DNA from: Parahoeflea alexandrii | GTDB lineage: Bacteria; Pseudomonadota; Alphaproteobacteria; Rhizobiales; Rhizobiaceae | Length of the DNA: 64,000 nucleotides | Direction: 5' to 3' | Assembly (NCBI RefSeq): GCF_027214025.1 | Contig: NZ_JAPWHB010000007.1 | Span: 62,001 to 126,000, forward strand | In this document: positions 16,365 through 25,641 of the stretch, one piece after another | Layout of the letters: each line of letters opens with the position of its first letter | Position numbering within the stretch: the stretch's first letter is position 1 | Program-made: the position numbers and the translations under genes | Notes under the pieces: model-generated | Database searches by the model: none | What the model saw: the letters and a program-made list of their open reading frames with translations, nothing else | Told to the model about the DNA's origin: nothing

Positions 16365-17317
16365 CGCGCCACCCTCGGATCAAAGACCCGGTAGAGGATG
16401 TCGGTCAGAAGGTTGACGCCGACGACGACCAGAACCATGACAAAAACAACGCCCTGGACGACCGGAAAATCGCGGTTCATTGCCGCCTTGACCACGAGGC
16501 TTCCCATTCCGGGAATGGCGAAGACGGCTTCGATCACCACGGTGGCCGCAAACAGCCGATTGAAGAGCAGGCTGGTGACGGTGAGGAGATTGACGCTAAC
16601 ATTCTTCAACGAGTGGCGCCAGAGAATGGCGGATGGCGACAGGCCCTTGGCATGCAGGGTCCGTACATGCTGCGATCCCAGGATCTCCACCAATGATGAG
16701 CGTAGCTGCCGCATGACTTCCGCCACGCCGCCGGCCGCAAGCGCAACCGCGGGCAGGATGGCATGCGCCAGCGCTCCCGAGATACTGGTCGTTAGCGGCA
16801 CGGCACCGGTAGCCGGCAACCAGTTCATGTTGAGTGCAAAGAACGACACCAGCAGCATGGCAAGCCAGAAATTGGGAACCGCAATGCCGAGCGAACCGAT
16901 GGCAAGCAGGATAGTGTCGATGACGCCACCCGGTCGGCTCGCCGAAACGACACCCAGCGGGATGCCGAGGACAAGCGCGATCAGGATCGCGAGCACGACG
17001 ATGAGCAGGGTGTTGGGAAAGCTGCGGGCGATGGAAGCGCCCACAGATTCGCCGGACAAGAGCGACCGGGAGAGATCTCCCTGCACGACATTGCCGAGCC
17101 AGCTGAAATATTGCCCCAGAAAGGGCTGGTCGAGACCGTAGATCTGGCGGATCTCGGCAATACGCGCATCGGATGCATTGTCTCCGGCAAGGGTCACGGC
17201 AATATCGCCGGGCACCAGCTTCAACAATGAAAACACGAGGAATGTCGCAATCACCACCACCGGGATGGCCTGCGCCAGCCGGCGCAGGATCGCATTTTGT
17301 TTCGTGGAACCGATCAT
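16361..17317 (-). CDS. ABC transporter permease, DppB/OppB type
   Basis: Inner-membrane permease of 318 residues, partner of the DppC-type gene. It shows the N-terminal helix (LAQAIPVVVIATFLVFSLLKLVPGD), the IRQIYGLDQPFLGQYFSWLGN periplasmic segment typical of OppB, and the EAA loop (LVEILGSQHVRTLHAKGLSPSAILWRHSLKN). It lies 27 bases downstream of the binding-protein gene and overlaps the next permease, consistent with one operon. Confidence 0.94.
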   Translation of the reverse strand: MIGSTKQNAILRRLAQAIPVVVIATFLVFSLLKLVPGDIAVTLAGDNASDARIAEIRQIYGLDQPFLGQYFSWLGNVVQGDLSRSLLSGESVGASIARSFPNTLLIVVLAILIALVLGIPLGVVSASRPGGVIDTILLAIGSLGIAVPNFWLAMLLVSFFALNMNWLPATGAVPLTTSISGALAHAILPAVALAAGGVAEVMRQLRSSLVEILGSQHVRTLHAKGLSPSAILWRHSLKNVSVNLLTVTSLLFNRLFAATVVIEAVFAIPGMGSLVVKAAMNRDFPVVQGVVFVMVLVVVGVNLLTDILYRVFDPRVAR

Positions 17318-17344
17318 GGGTCTCTTCCGGTTGGCCGAATGGTC

Positions 17345-18907
17345 TCAGGCAGCGATATGCATGTCGTTGAACTTCGGCTTGCCGAGCAGGTTCGGTCGGT
17401 AGCCCTTGGCACGAGCGGCCAAAGCATCGAGTTCGAACTGGAAGGCCAGCGGTGCAAAGAGCGCATTTTCCATCACGAAACGCTGGATACCGCCGAAAAT
17501 GACCGCACGGCTCTGCATGTCCTCGTTGCTGCGGCTCTGCTGCAGCAACGAGGACAGTTCCGCTTCCGCACCGCGGCCGGCATTGTAGAATGCCCCCTCA
17601 GCGAACAGGCTGGAGAAGGTCATGCTGGGATCCGGACGGCCGGTCCAGAGCGACAAAAGCCCATCGAACTTCTTCTCGTTGCCAAAGTACTGACCGCTGA
17701 TATCGGCTACGGTGCCACGTGTGAACTTGACCCTGAAACCGACCGCTTCGAGCTGCGACTGGATGATTTCGCTGCGCAGAACCCAGTCCTGGTCGCTGTA
17801 GCTGCCCAGACTGAGCTCGACACCATCCTTGAAGCCGGCTTCGGCCAGAAGCGCGCGCGCCTTGTCCGGATCATGGGGGTAGAGGTCCGCCACGGATTCG
17901 TCATAGGCCCAATGGGCTTTCGGCAACACCGTTGCCGCTGCCTCACCGAGGCCTCCCATGCCGACGGCGACAAAGGCACTGCGGTCGATGGCGAAATTGA
18001 TGGCCTGACGAACCTTGGGATTGTCGAGCGGCGCCCGCCCGTAGTTGAAATAGATCTGCAGGCAGGCCAGCGTCGGCGCGACGATTTCCTGAAGGTCCGG
18101 CGTCCGGGCGATCACCGGTTTGAGACGCGACGGCAGGGTGAAGGCCATATCCTGTTCCCCGGCTGCCACCGAGCGGAGTGCTGTCGCCGCTTCCGGAATG
18201 ATTCGGAATTCGATGCCGTCCAGCTTGGGCATGCCTGCCCGCCAATAGGTTTCATTGCGGGTGACGATCACATTTTCATTGTCGGCCCAGCTGACGAACT
18301 TCCACGGCCCGGCACCGACCGGCTTGCGGTTGGTATCTTCGCCCAGCGCCTTGATATTGGCCGGCGAAACCATCATGCCCGCGCGGTCGGAAAGAATGGC
18401 CGGCAGTGCCGTATCGGCGCTCTTGAGCTTGATAGTCACCTGCAGGGGCCCGGTCACCTCGACCGTATCGATACTGGCGAGATCGGACTTGATGTTCGAG
18501 CGCGCGTCACCGCGGTTGCGATCGAGGTTGAACTTGACGGCCTCGGCATCGAGGCTGGTGCCGTCGTGGAACGTCACATCCTTGCGGATGTCGAGCACCA
18601 GCGTGGTCGGACCGGTAAAGCTCCATTCGGCAAGGCCCGGCGCCGGCATCAGCGCTTCGTAGTCCCATTCCACGAGCGTGTCGTACATGGTCCAGAGAAT
18701 GGAATGATCATTGCCGGAGCCTCCGGTCGCCGGGTCGAGCGACGAAGGGTTTGAGGGGGCGGCAACCTTGAGAATGCCCCCGGCGGCAACGGCCTCTTCC
18801 GCGAAGGTTGGCAGGCCCAGCAGGCCGACGATGGCCCCGCCGCCGGAGAGCGCCAGGATTTGCCGGCGGCTGAGTACGGTCCGGCTGTGTTCATTCTGCG
18901 TCTTCAT
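17345..18907 (-). CDS. ABC transporter substrate-binding protein (family 5), Tat-exported
   Basis: Periplasmic binding protein of 520 residues for the module A importer. ATG 18907 is chosen for its GGGAGGATCGA ribosome site; the frame is open far upstream into the ATPase gene and was wrongly extendable. The N-terminus has a twin-arginine signal (LSRRQILAL) followed by a hydrophobic stretch ending near AEEAVAAGG. The SBP_bac_5 fold is shown by WSFTGPTTLVLDIRKDVTFHDGTSL, PVGAGPWKFVSW and VRQAINFAIDRSAFV. Peptide-type importers of this family also carry non-peptide compounds, and the flanking ligase and carboxylase suggest an organic acid or ester. Confidence 0.93.
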   Translation of the reverse strand: MKTQNEHSRTVLSRRQILALSGGGAIVGLLGLPTFAEEAVAAGGILKVAAPSNPSSLDPATGGSGNDHSILWTMYDTLVEWDYEALMPAPGLAEWSFTGPTTLVLDIRKDVTFHDGTSLDAEAVKFNLDRNRGDARSNIKSDLASIDTVEVTGPLQVTIKLKSADTALPAILSDRAGMMVSPANIKALGEDTNRKPVGAGPWKFVSWADNENVIVTRNETYWRAGMPKLDGIEFRIIPEAATALRSVAAGEQDMAFTLPSRLKPVIARTPDLQEIVAPTLACLQIYFNYGRAPLDNPKVRQAINFAIDRSAFVAVGMGGLGEAAATVLPKAHWAYDESVADLYPHDPDKARALLAEAGFKDGVELSLGSYSDQDWVLRSEIIQSQLEAVGFRVKFTRGTVADISGQYFGNEKKFDGLLSLWTGRPDPSMTFSSLFAEGAFYNAGRGAEAELSSLLQQSRSNEDMQSRAVIFGGIQRFVMENALFAPLAFQFELDALAARAKGYRPNLLGKPKFNDMHIAA

Positions 18908-19958
18908 TCGATCCTCCCTTTTGATCGTTGCAGTTGGCGCCCGTGGCCGAATGGCCATCCTCCCGGGCAAAATGACAGGCTGCCCAATGGCCGTTGCGAA
19001 CCTGCCGCCATTGCGGCACCTCTTCAGCGCATTTCGCTTCCGCAATCGGACAACGGGTGCGGAAACGGCAGCCGGATGGCGGCGCCAGCGGACTGGGGAT
19101 CTCTCCCTGAAGGATGATCCGTCGCGTCGGACGCAGGTTCGAAGGCAATGGCAGCGGTTCGGCCGACAGCAGGGCCTGGCTATATGGGTGCAGCGGCCGG
19201 TCGATCACATCTTCCGCCGGGCCAAGCTCCATCAGCTTGCCGAGATAGGTGACGCCGATCCGGTCCGAAATATGCGACACGACCGAGATATCGTGGGTGA
19301 TGAAGACATAGGTCAGGTCGAAGGACCGTTGCAGATCGGCAAAGAGATTGAGGATGCTGCCGCGAATGGAGACATCGAGCGCGGCGACCACCTCGTCGCA
19401 AACGATGACCTTGGGGCGAACGGTGAGCACGCGGGCGATATTGACGCGCTGCTTCTGCCCTCCCGACAGTTCGTGCGGATAACGGCCCGCAACCTCCAGC
19501 GCCAGTCCGACCTGGGCCAGCATATCGAGCCCGTCGCGGCGGCGGCTGGCGTCGTTGCCGTGACCGAGGATTTCCGCCGGCTCGATGATGCTGTCGAGGA
19601 TCGTCATGCGCGGATTGAGCGCGGCATTCGGATCCTGGAAGACGATCTGGTAATCGGCGCGCACGCGACGCAATTCCCTGCCCCGCAAGATCGCCAGATC
19701 GGTGCCGCCATGCAGGACCCGGCCCGAGACCGGCTTCACCAGCGAGACGAGCGCCCGGCCGAGCGTGGTCTTGCCCGATCCGGATTCGCCGATGATGCCG
19801 AGGGTTTCTCCCCTGAGGACCTCGAAATCGACGCCATCGACGGCTTTCACCGTCTGGCTGCGGTCACGGGTGGGAAACTCGATGCGCAAATCCTGCACCG
19901 ACATGACGGCCTCAGCTTTCATCGACGGCTCGTACCGTTGCGAGATGATCGCATTCAA
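18891..19958 (-). CDS. ABC transporter ATPase, OppF/DppF type
   Basis: Cytoplasmic ATPase. Walker A is GESGSGKTT, the signature is LSGGQKQRVNIAR, Walker B is VIVCDEVVAALD and the C-terminal oligopeptide-transporter extension (GCRFRTRCPIAEAKCAEEVP) has its cysteines. The frame starts at TTG 19958, overlapping the preceding stop; ATG 19922 (MKAEAVMSVQD) is an alternative and neither has a strong site. It overlaps the binding-protein gene by 17 bases. The signature and Walker motifs indicate an active subunit. Confidence 0.92.
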   Translation of the reverse strand: MNAIISQRYEPSMKAEAVMSVQDLRIEFPTRDRSQTVKAVDGVDFEVLRGETLGIIGESGSGKTTLGRALVSLVKPVSGRVLHGGTDLAILRGRELRRVRADYQIVFQDPNAALNPRMTILDSIIEPAEILGHGNDASRRRDGLDMLAQVGLALEVAGRYPHELSGGQKQRVNIARVLTVRPKVIVCDEVVAALDVSIRGSILNLFADLQRSFDLTYVFITHDISVVSHISDRIGVTYLGKLMELGPAEDVIDRPLHPYSQALLSAEPLPLPSNLRPTRRIILQGEIPSPLAPPSGCRFRTRCPIAEAKCAEEVPQWRQVRNGHWAACHFAREDGHSATGANCNDQKGGSNEDAE

Positions 19959-20992
19959 TGGACCGCCCCCATCAAAGAGAGCTCGCCGGCCCGGCCGCAG
20001 CGGGTGGAATGCATGGGGCCGACGGGTTCCATCCGCTGATAGACCTCACAGGCCGGAACAGCATGGGAGCATCGCTCTCGAAAGCGGCAGCCGACCGGCA
20101 TCGCCGCGAGAGACGGGACCCGGCCGGGAATGAAGGGCAGCTTGCCCCGCCGCGGGCTGAGACCGGGCAGCGACCGCAGGAGCCCCGACGTATAGGGATG
20201 GCGAGGCGCCAGCAGGATGTCATCGACCGGCGCATCCTCCACCACCTCACCGGCATACATGGTGATAACGCGCGTGCAGGTCTCCGCAACGACGCCGAGA
20301 TCGTGGGTGATGAAGAGAAGCGCGGTCCCGGTTCGTTCGCTGATATCGCGCAGGAGGTCGGTGATCTGCGACTGCACCGTCACGTCGAGTGCCGTCGTCG
20401 GCTCGTCGGCAATCAGGAGCTTCGGCGAACAGATCAAGGCCATGGCGATCATCACGCGCTGGCGCATCCCGCCGGAAAGCTGGTGGGGATAATCAAAATA
20501 GCGTTTGTCGGGTGCCGGAATGCCAACCCGGGCAAGCGCATCCATTGCCCGCGCCCTGGCTTCGGTTGCGCTGGCAGCAAAATGAGCCCGGTAAGCCTCG
20601 GCAATCTGCTCCCCGACCGTAAAGACCGGATCGAGAGCGCTCATCGGCTCCTGGAAAATCATCGCGATGTCACGGCCGCGAACCGCACGCAGGCCGCCCG
20701 GCGACAAGGCAAAGAGATCCTCGCCCTCGAACAGGACCTGACCGCTCGCGGCGATACCGATTGGCGGCAAGAGGCGCAGGATCGAAAGGCCGGTCATGGT
20801 CTTGCCGCAGCCGCTCTCACCGACGATGCCAACGCGTTCGCCGGGCCTGACGGAAAAACTCACATCCCGGATCAGCGGCGTCTCGTTGCCAGCGATCCTG
20901 AGCGACAGATCACGCACATCGAGAAGCGGCGTTTCCATCGCGGCCTTTTGCCCCGATGGGCTTCGATCTGTCTGGAATTCGCCGATATTCAT
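19955..20992 (-). CDS. ABC transporter ATPase, OppD/DppD type
   Basis: First gene of the module A operon, 345 residues. ATG 20992 follows GGAGGAGGCG; an overlapping GTG at 20995 is less likely. Walker A is GESGCGKTM, the signature is [13 protein letters not shown], Walker B is [12 protein letters not shown], and the oligopeptide extension carries [14 protein letters not shown]. It overlaps the second ATPase gene. The promoter is probably in the 21.0-21.1 kb region where a candidate operator is seen. Confidence 0.93.
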   Translation of the reverse strand: MNIGEFQTDRSPSGQKAAMETPLLDVRDLSLRIAGNETPLIRDVSFSVRPGERVGIVGESGCGKTMTGLSILRLLPPIGIAASGQVLFEGEDLFALSPGGLRAVRGRDIAMIFQEPMSALDPVFTVGEQIAEAYRAHFAASATEARARAMDALARVGIPAPDKRYFDYPHQLSGGMRQRVMIAMALICSPKLLIADEPTTALDVTVQSQITDLLRDISERTGTALLFITHDLGVVAETCTRVITMYAGEVVEDAPVDDILLAPRHPYTSGLLRSLPGLSPRRGKLPFIPGRVPSLAAMPVGCRFRERCSHAVPACEVYQRMEPVGPMHSTRCGRAGELSLMGAVH

Positions 20993-21085
20993 CACGCCTC
21001 CTCCGAGCGATGCTTCGGTTTCCCGGGCCCGAAACTCCTCAATTTCGGATCCGAACCGCTCAATCTAAAAATTGACTGATTGGTT

Positions 21086-21101
21086 TATACGAGTGAGTAT
21101 A
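21086..21101. promoter_or_regulatory. Candidate TetR-type operator upstream of the module A operon
   Basis: TATAC-N6-GTATA (21086-21101) is a 16-base palindrome with 5-base arms lying about 95 bases ahead of the first ATPase gene, next to GATTGGTTTATA (21078-21089). A related GATTGGCTTTATA occurs in the tetR leader at 15326-15338. The gap 20993-21231 otherwise shows no gene. Confidence 0.45.
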
Positions 21102-21231
21102 ATTCGATGGCGACCTTGTCAACCCGACACGGAAGCTTTTGCGTAAAGATGCGGCACAACCGCAAACCGCCGAACGGGATGCCTGATGCGGACCAAAATG
21201 GAGGCATGTCTTAGTGGCGGAAAAGGCGAGG

Positions 21232-21997
21232 GGATCGTGTCCCACCGAATGGTGTAGCTGGCGGGGTGGCCATCGGTGTTTTCCGGTAGGGTCGGGGTGT
21301 CGAAGACCAGCCTGAAGGGCTCCGCCGATGACCGGTGACATGATGAACCTGCGCTCACTTGTTGAGACGAGCGCCGATGCCGATTTGGCTCACGCGAGAT
21401 GATTAGCTTTGCCGCCGAGAAATTGCTGGCGCTGGAGGTCGGCGCGAAGACGGGTGCGGCCTATGGTGAGAAGACTGCATTGCGGCTTGCCCGGCGCAAC
21501 GGCTATCGCGACCGAGATTGGGAGACCAGAGCCGAACAGTTGGGCTGCGCATTCCAAAGCTGCGAACTGGCACCTATTTCCCGAGCTTCCTTGAGCCGCG
21601 CCGCATGGTGGAGAAGGCCTTCCTCGACAGGCCCATCGAAGGGGAATGGCCCTATCTGTGGATCGATGCCACCTATCTGAAGGTTCGGCGTGGCGGGCGC
21701 ATCGTCTCTGTCGCGGTCATCATCGCCGTCGGCGTTAACACCGACGGCCGACGCGAGGTGCTCGGAATGGAGATCGGCACATCCGAGGCCGAGCCGATCC
21801 GGACTGAGTTTCTTCGAAAGCTGACCAGGCGAGGCCTGCGCGGTGTGAAGCTTGTCGTCTCTGATGCGCATGAGGGCATCAAGGCCGCCGTCTCCAAGGG
21901 GCTCAACGCCGCCTGCCAGCCGCAAGCTGATCCATTCCCGGCTCGGTCCCGAAGGCATGGCGAGCGCCGGAGCTACACCGCGCCGCGGGACACGATC
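21232..21997 (+). mobile_element. IS256-family insertion relic
   Basis: The left end GGATCGTGTCCCACC (from 21232, continuing into GGTGTAGCT) pairs with the right end GGGACACGATCC (21986-21997, preceded by AGCTACACCGCGCCGC). The enclosed transposase is broken and internally deleted. The right end abuts the middle of an IS6-family transposase, so this relic has joined or interrupted it. No target duplication was found at its borders, which argues for later rearrangement. Confidence 0.8.
21343..21915 (+). pseudogene. IS256-family transposase, frameshifted with internal deletion
   Basis: ATG 21343 begins MNLRSLVETSADAD; a frameshift near 21396 is needed to continue ISFAAEKLLALEVGAKTG. A second shift near 21535 leads to IPKLRTGTYFPSFLEPRRM. 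About 50 residues expected between RRMxEKA and FLDRPIEG are missing. The first catalytic Asp (LWIDATYLKVR) and the second (KLVVSDAHEGIKAA) remain. Everything after VSKGLNA, including the last Glu, is gone. It cannot be functional. Confidence 0.85.
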
Positions 21998-22650
21998 CAG
22001 TCGCATCTTGCTTTGCGTTCGCTGCTATCTGGCTTACGGCCTGAGCCTTCGCGAATTGAAGGCAATGATGTCAGAACGAGGCATCAGCTTGGATCATTCG
22101 ACGGTCCATCGCTGGGTTGTACACTTCTCGCCTTTGATTCTGGATCGCTTCAATCGCAGGAAACGTTCTGTGACCGGTAAATGGCATGCGGACGAAACTT
22201 ACATAAAGGTCCGGGGTCAATGGATGTATCTTTATCGGGCCATCGACAGCGTCGGAGACACCGTTGATTTCTGGTTTGGCCAGCATCGGGACATGGCTGC
22301 AGCCATGCGGTTCTTCACAATGGCTATTGAACGGCATGGTCGTCCGCAGCGCATTGTGATTGACGGCAGCCAGACAAACAGGGAAGCCATCATTTCCTGT
22401 GATATGATCAGCCGGCTCAGGGAAGGGCGGCATATTCATACGAAGCCGATCCGTATCCGGCAAAGCCAGTGCCTGAATGCCCTCATCGAGCAAGACCACC
22501 GTCGGATCAAACGGCGTGTCGGGCCCATGCCCGGCTTCAAGTCATTCTCGAGCGCGACAATAACGCTTGCCGGTATCGAGATGGTTCAAATGATGCGCAA
22601 GCGACAAGGCAGATATTCCTGCAACCCCGGCCCATCGCTTGCAGAGCCCG
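21998..22650 (+). pseudogene. IS6-family transposase lacking its N-terminus
   Basis: The open frame encodes LLCVRCYLAYGLSLRELKAM through the C-terminus (GIEMVQMMRKRQGRYSCNPG). The DDE residues are visible: Asp in WHADETYIKV, Asp in RIVIDGSQTNREA and Glu in LNALIEQDHRRIKRR. Roughly the first 20 residues are replaced by IS256-relic sequence. The terminal inverted repeat is missing, because the 3' end joins another fragment near 22650. The C-terminal 80 bases match, inverted, those at 9.35-9.44 kb. Confidence 0.85.
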
Positions 22651-22998
22651 TCGCCGTTGGCATCCACTGCGCGCCACAGCCAGTGCTTCACGCCGTTGAT
22701 CGGAATCACAGCCTCATCAAGATGCCACTTGTCGTTCGGTCGCGGCCGGTCACGTCGGATGCAGGCGGCAAAATGGGCACCGAAACGATTTGACCCGCAG
22801 CCGGATTGTTTCCCGGCTGATAATCACGCCACGTTCGGCAAGCAGATCATCGACATCAGCCGTGCTCAGCGCGAACCGTTGGTAAGCCCAGACCGCGTAG
22901 GCGATGATTTCACGAGGATGACGATAGCCCTTCAGACGCGGCATTGCAGACGGTATTCTCATGCACCCCTCTGTAGCCAAGTCAGTATGGCTGAACAA
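22640..22998 (-). pseudogene. Second IS6-type transposase, N-terminal fragment
   Basis: Reading leftwards, MPRLKGYRHPREIIAYAVWA and FALSTADVDDLLAERGVIIS mark the start of an IS6-family transposase of a different subgroup. After a frameshift near 22790 the text resumes as RPRPNDKWHLDEAVIPINGV and KHWLWRAVDANGDG, then stops at the junction with the first fragment. Only the N-terminal third or so remains. Confidence 0.78.
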
Positions 22999-23073
22999 CT
23001 TGGCAATGCCATCCGCTGTCGTGGCCGTCGATTCTTGCTTGACTGGAACCGTTCCGTTGCCGAAGTCCCGAGC

Positions 23074-24363
23074 CTAAAACAACAAATGCGGTAGCCAAAG
23101 CACCAAGCCGGGAAACACAACGATGATTGTTACGCGCACTACATCGGCCACGACAAAAGGAACGATGCCTCGCAGGATCGCGCTTACCGGGATGTCCGGA
23201 GCGATAGACCTGACAACGAATAGGTTGATGCCGAGCGGGGGTGTGATAAGGCCGACTTCGACCAGAATAACAACCAGTATACCGAACCAAACAGGATCAT
23301 ATCCCAGCCCTGTTATGATCGGGAAAAACAACGGTATGGTCAGCAACATCATGGAGATGCTTTCCAGGACGCAGCCCAGGACGAGATAGGTGATGATGAT
23401 GACCAGGAGCACCAGCCACCCTGGCATTCCGCCTTGGTTGATGAAATCCAGCAAGGCAACATGAGCGCCAGTCCGGTTGATAAATTCAGCGAAGATCGAT
23501 GCACCAATCAGCAGAGCGAATAAGACGGCGGTTGTCGACACAGTCTTGTTCAGCACAGCCAGCATCGACTTGATCCCGACACGGCGGCTGGCGAGCGCGA
23601 AGGCTAGTGCTCCAACCGCGCCGACGGCTGCCGCTTCTGTCGGCGTGAACAGGCCGCTGTAGATGCCGCCCAGGACGATGAAGAAAAGCAATGCCACAAA
23701 CCAGACACTTACGGTGGACGTGGCGCTGTGATCTGGCATGGTGTCGGGGTCTGCTTCCATGCCTCCGGCACTAAGGACTTTCCAGCGGACCGCAAGCAGG
23801 TAGCCAATGGTGCCGATTACCCCAGGTATAAGACCTGCAGCAAATAGCATACCGATATTGGTCTCTGTCGAAATGCCGTAGATCACCATGACGATGGAAG
23901 GCGGGATCAAGATGCCCAGGGTCCCGCCGGCGGCCACAGATGCTGCGCTCAAGTCGTCAGGATAGCCGAACCGGCGCATTGACGGGATTGAAATCTGACC
24001 GATGGTGACCACTGTCGCAACGCTGGAACCGCAGACGGCAGCAAAGCCGGCGCTGGCCAGGATGGTTGCCATAGCCAAGCCGCCCCGGGTCTTGTGGAAT
24101 CGCCGCTGCGCGGCTTCGTAAGCGTCCTTTGCAATGCCGGATTCGGCAAGGAAATTGCCCATCAGGAGAAATAGAGGAATGACCGCAAGGCTTTCACTGA
24201 AGGTCGTATCCTTTGCAGTCAAAGCCAATATGGTCAGCATCGCGGTCGGTGAGGTCACATAGGCGAAACCGACGGCGCCGACCACGGCCAAGGCGATTGC
24301 GATTGGAACGCGAAAGAAGATTAGCGCGAAGGCAGCCAGAAAACCAATAGAAGCCAGGAGCAT
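23074..24363 (-). CDS. dctM: TRAP transporter large permease (DctM type)
   Basis: Inner-membrane protein of 429 residues with 12 or so hydrophobic segments, the ion-coupled channel subunit of a tripartite ATP-independent periplasmic transporter. Family landmarks are IPLFLLMGNFLAESGI, FAAVCGSSVATVVTIGQISIP, GGTLGILIPPSIVMVIYG and VGLITPPLGINLFVV. It follows the small permease with a 2-base gap. TRAP systems carry carboxylates, which fits the acyl-CoA pathway beside it. Confidence 0.95.
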   Translation of the reverse strand: MLLASIGFLAAFALIFFRVPIAIALAVVGAVGFAYVTSPTAMLTILALTAKDTTFSESLAVIPLFLLMGNFLAESGIAKDAYEAAQRRFHKTRGGLAMATILASAGFAAVCGSSVATVVTIGQISIPSMRRFGYPDDLSAASVAAGGTLGILIPPSIVMVIYGISTETNIGMLFAAGLIPGVIGTIGYLLAVRWKVLSAGGMEADPDTMPDHSATSTVSVWFVALLFFIVLGGIYSGLFTPTEAAAVGAVGALAFALASRRVGIKSMLAVLNKTVSTTAVLFALLIGASIFAEFINRTGAHVALLDFINQGGMPGWLVLLVIIITYLVLGCVLESISMMLLTIPLFFPIITGLGYDPVWFGILVVILVEVGLITPPLGINLFVVRSIAPDIPVSAILRGIVPFVVADVVRVTIIVVFPGLVLWLPHLLF

Positions 24364-24365
24364 GG

Positions 24366-24851
24366 CTACACCTCGTCCGTGATGCTGTTGTCGCGCGACC
24401 GTGGCGTTTCGAACAGGCTGATTACAAGGATCAACGCCGTCAGAACTGACATGCCCGAGATAAACCAGAACAGGTAGCCGACCGGAAAGTCGATGGCGCC
24501 AGTGTATTCATTGTATGACAGCGACCGCTGGCCCAGCTTGAAAGATTGAAAACCAAGCAAGCCGAAAAATCCGATGCCAAGGGTCGTGCTGAAAATGTGC
24601 TGGATCCATCTTACTTTCGGACCGACGAAGGAATCAAATATGTCGACAGCAATATGATCATTGTTTGCTGCAACGACAGCCAGAGCGACAAAGACTAGGC
24701 CGACCTGCGCGATGCCCACGATTTCGCCGCCGCCGGCGATCGGACTGTTCCAGAAATTACGCAGGACCGCGTCAGCGAACATCACCGCCATAAGGACCAG
24801 CAACAATGCGCTGGAAAGAAGATTTGCGATATCGGCCAACCTTTTCTTCAT
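24366..24851 (-). CDS. dctQ: TRAP transporter small permease (DctQ type)
   Basis: Four-helix inner-membrane subunit of 161 residues. It shows LLSSALLLVLMAVMFADAVLR, EIVGIAQVGLVFVALAVVAAN, HIAVDIF and a C-terminal helix (YLFWFISGMSVLTALILVIS). The ATG at 24851 is preceded by GGGAG; an overlapping GTG at 24854 is possible. It is divergent from the solute-binding protein gene across a gap of nearly 800 bases, and a 16-bp regulon site lies about 320 bases upstream. Confidence 0.93.
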   Translation of the reverse strand: MKKRLADIANLLSSALLLVLMAVMFADAVLRNFWNSPIAGGGEIVGIAQVGLVFVALAVVAANNDHIAVDIFDSFVGPKVRWIQHIFSTTLGIGFFGLLGFQSFKLGQRSLSYNEYTGAIDFPVGYLFWFISGMSVLTALILVISLFETPRSRDNSITDEV

Positions 24852-25166
24852 CACTGAGCTCCCAAACCATCATAAGAAAAAGCCGCCGAACTGGCGGGCT
24901 CTTCATGTGCGTCATGTGTCGAGTGGCGAGAGCCGCGGGGCAGCGCAACCGCTTGGGTGATTGACGATGAGTGATGGTGCCCTTTGATAACAATCGGCAT
25001 TGCGTCCGGCCCTCCCAAGCCGTCAAAAATACACTTGTCTCGCCCCTTCTCGCTCGAACATCTCAAGACTATGAGGCCAATCCGCATCCCCGTCTTTTAA
25101 GTTCGCCGCCACGAGGCTATCTTGAAAACCTGAGAGGCGACGACAGCGCTAGCATAAATTATACAA

Positions 25167-25182
25167 ACTAACAACCGTAAGA
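25167..25182. promoter_or_regulatory. Regulon palindrome, copy 1 (TRAP permease side)
   Basis: ACTAACAACCGTAAGA fits the 16-base consensus A[CA][TA]AAC[GA]NN[CT]GT[TA][TA]G[TA] shared with the other copies. It lies in the AT-rich upstream region of the dctQ-dctM genes. Confidence 0.55.
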
Positions 25183-25572
25183 TAAATTAATTTATTGCCA
25201 CTGCCGGGAAGCTGTCCGTGCCGGGATTCGACCTGAGATTGTTCATTGGCTGGATTCCTGCGCGGGACCCGTTGCAAGCGCTTGGTTACCAGGCAACTCC
25301 GCGTCCCTGGCCCGAGCCATGATGGCATTCGGCGCGCTTTGGTGATTTCTCGTCAGGCGGCGCCGGTAGTCCCTATCGACGCCAGCCGCGCACTCTGCGG
25401 GTTGGCCAGCGCAATGCCGTAGACGGCGATACCGAAGCGTGTGCCGGCTTGCCGCGCAGATGTATTCAAGCGACCGGCAAGTAGGCTCTCCGTGAACTTG
25501 TTGACTCGCTTGCTTTCGGCTCGTGACCTCTTGCGAAAGCAAATTGTTGACGTGGCGGGCAAAGGGCAATAT

Positions 25573-25588
25573 ACAAACGTACGTTAGT
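25573..25588. promoter_or_regulatory. Regulon palindrome, copy 2 (upstream of the TRAP binding protein)
   Basis: ACAAACGTACGTTAGT, a near-perfect palindrome, ends 53 bases before the dctP start codon, a position suited to repression of its promoter. Confidence 0.65.
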
Positions 25589-25641
25589 ATTTCTGACGTG
25601 GCGCGTGTTGCGTGTTCCAATCGAGGGAGAGGGAGAAGGAT

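Larger units (their letters stand above)
24855..25641. other. Long divergent intergenic region of the TRAP operons
   Basis: No reading frame here resembles a protein I recognise. It contains two copies of the regulon palindrome (25167-25182 and 25573-25588) and an AT-rich patch (25155-25195) suited to a promoter for the minus-strand permease genes. The middle (about 25220-25560) has GC-rich codon-like sequence, possibly decayed gene remains, but nothing specific. Confidence 0.6.

Noticed and set aside
17297-18754. Open frame of 485 codons opposite the binding-protein gene
   Set aside because: Antisense shadow with no recognisable family; composition is Arg/Gly/Asp-rich as expected from the reverse complement.
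25243-25620. Minus-strand open frames in the TRAP divergent gap as a gene
   Set aside because: No family motif, no ribosome site, and they overlap a promoter/operator region.
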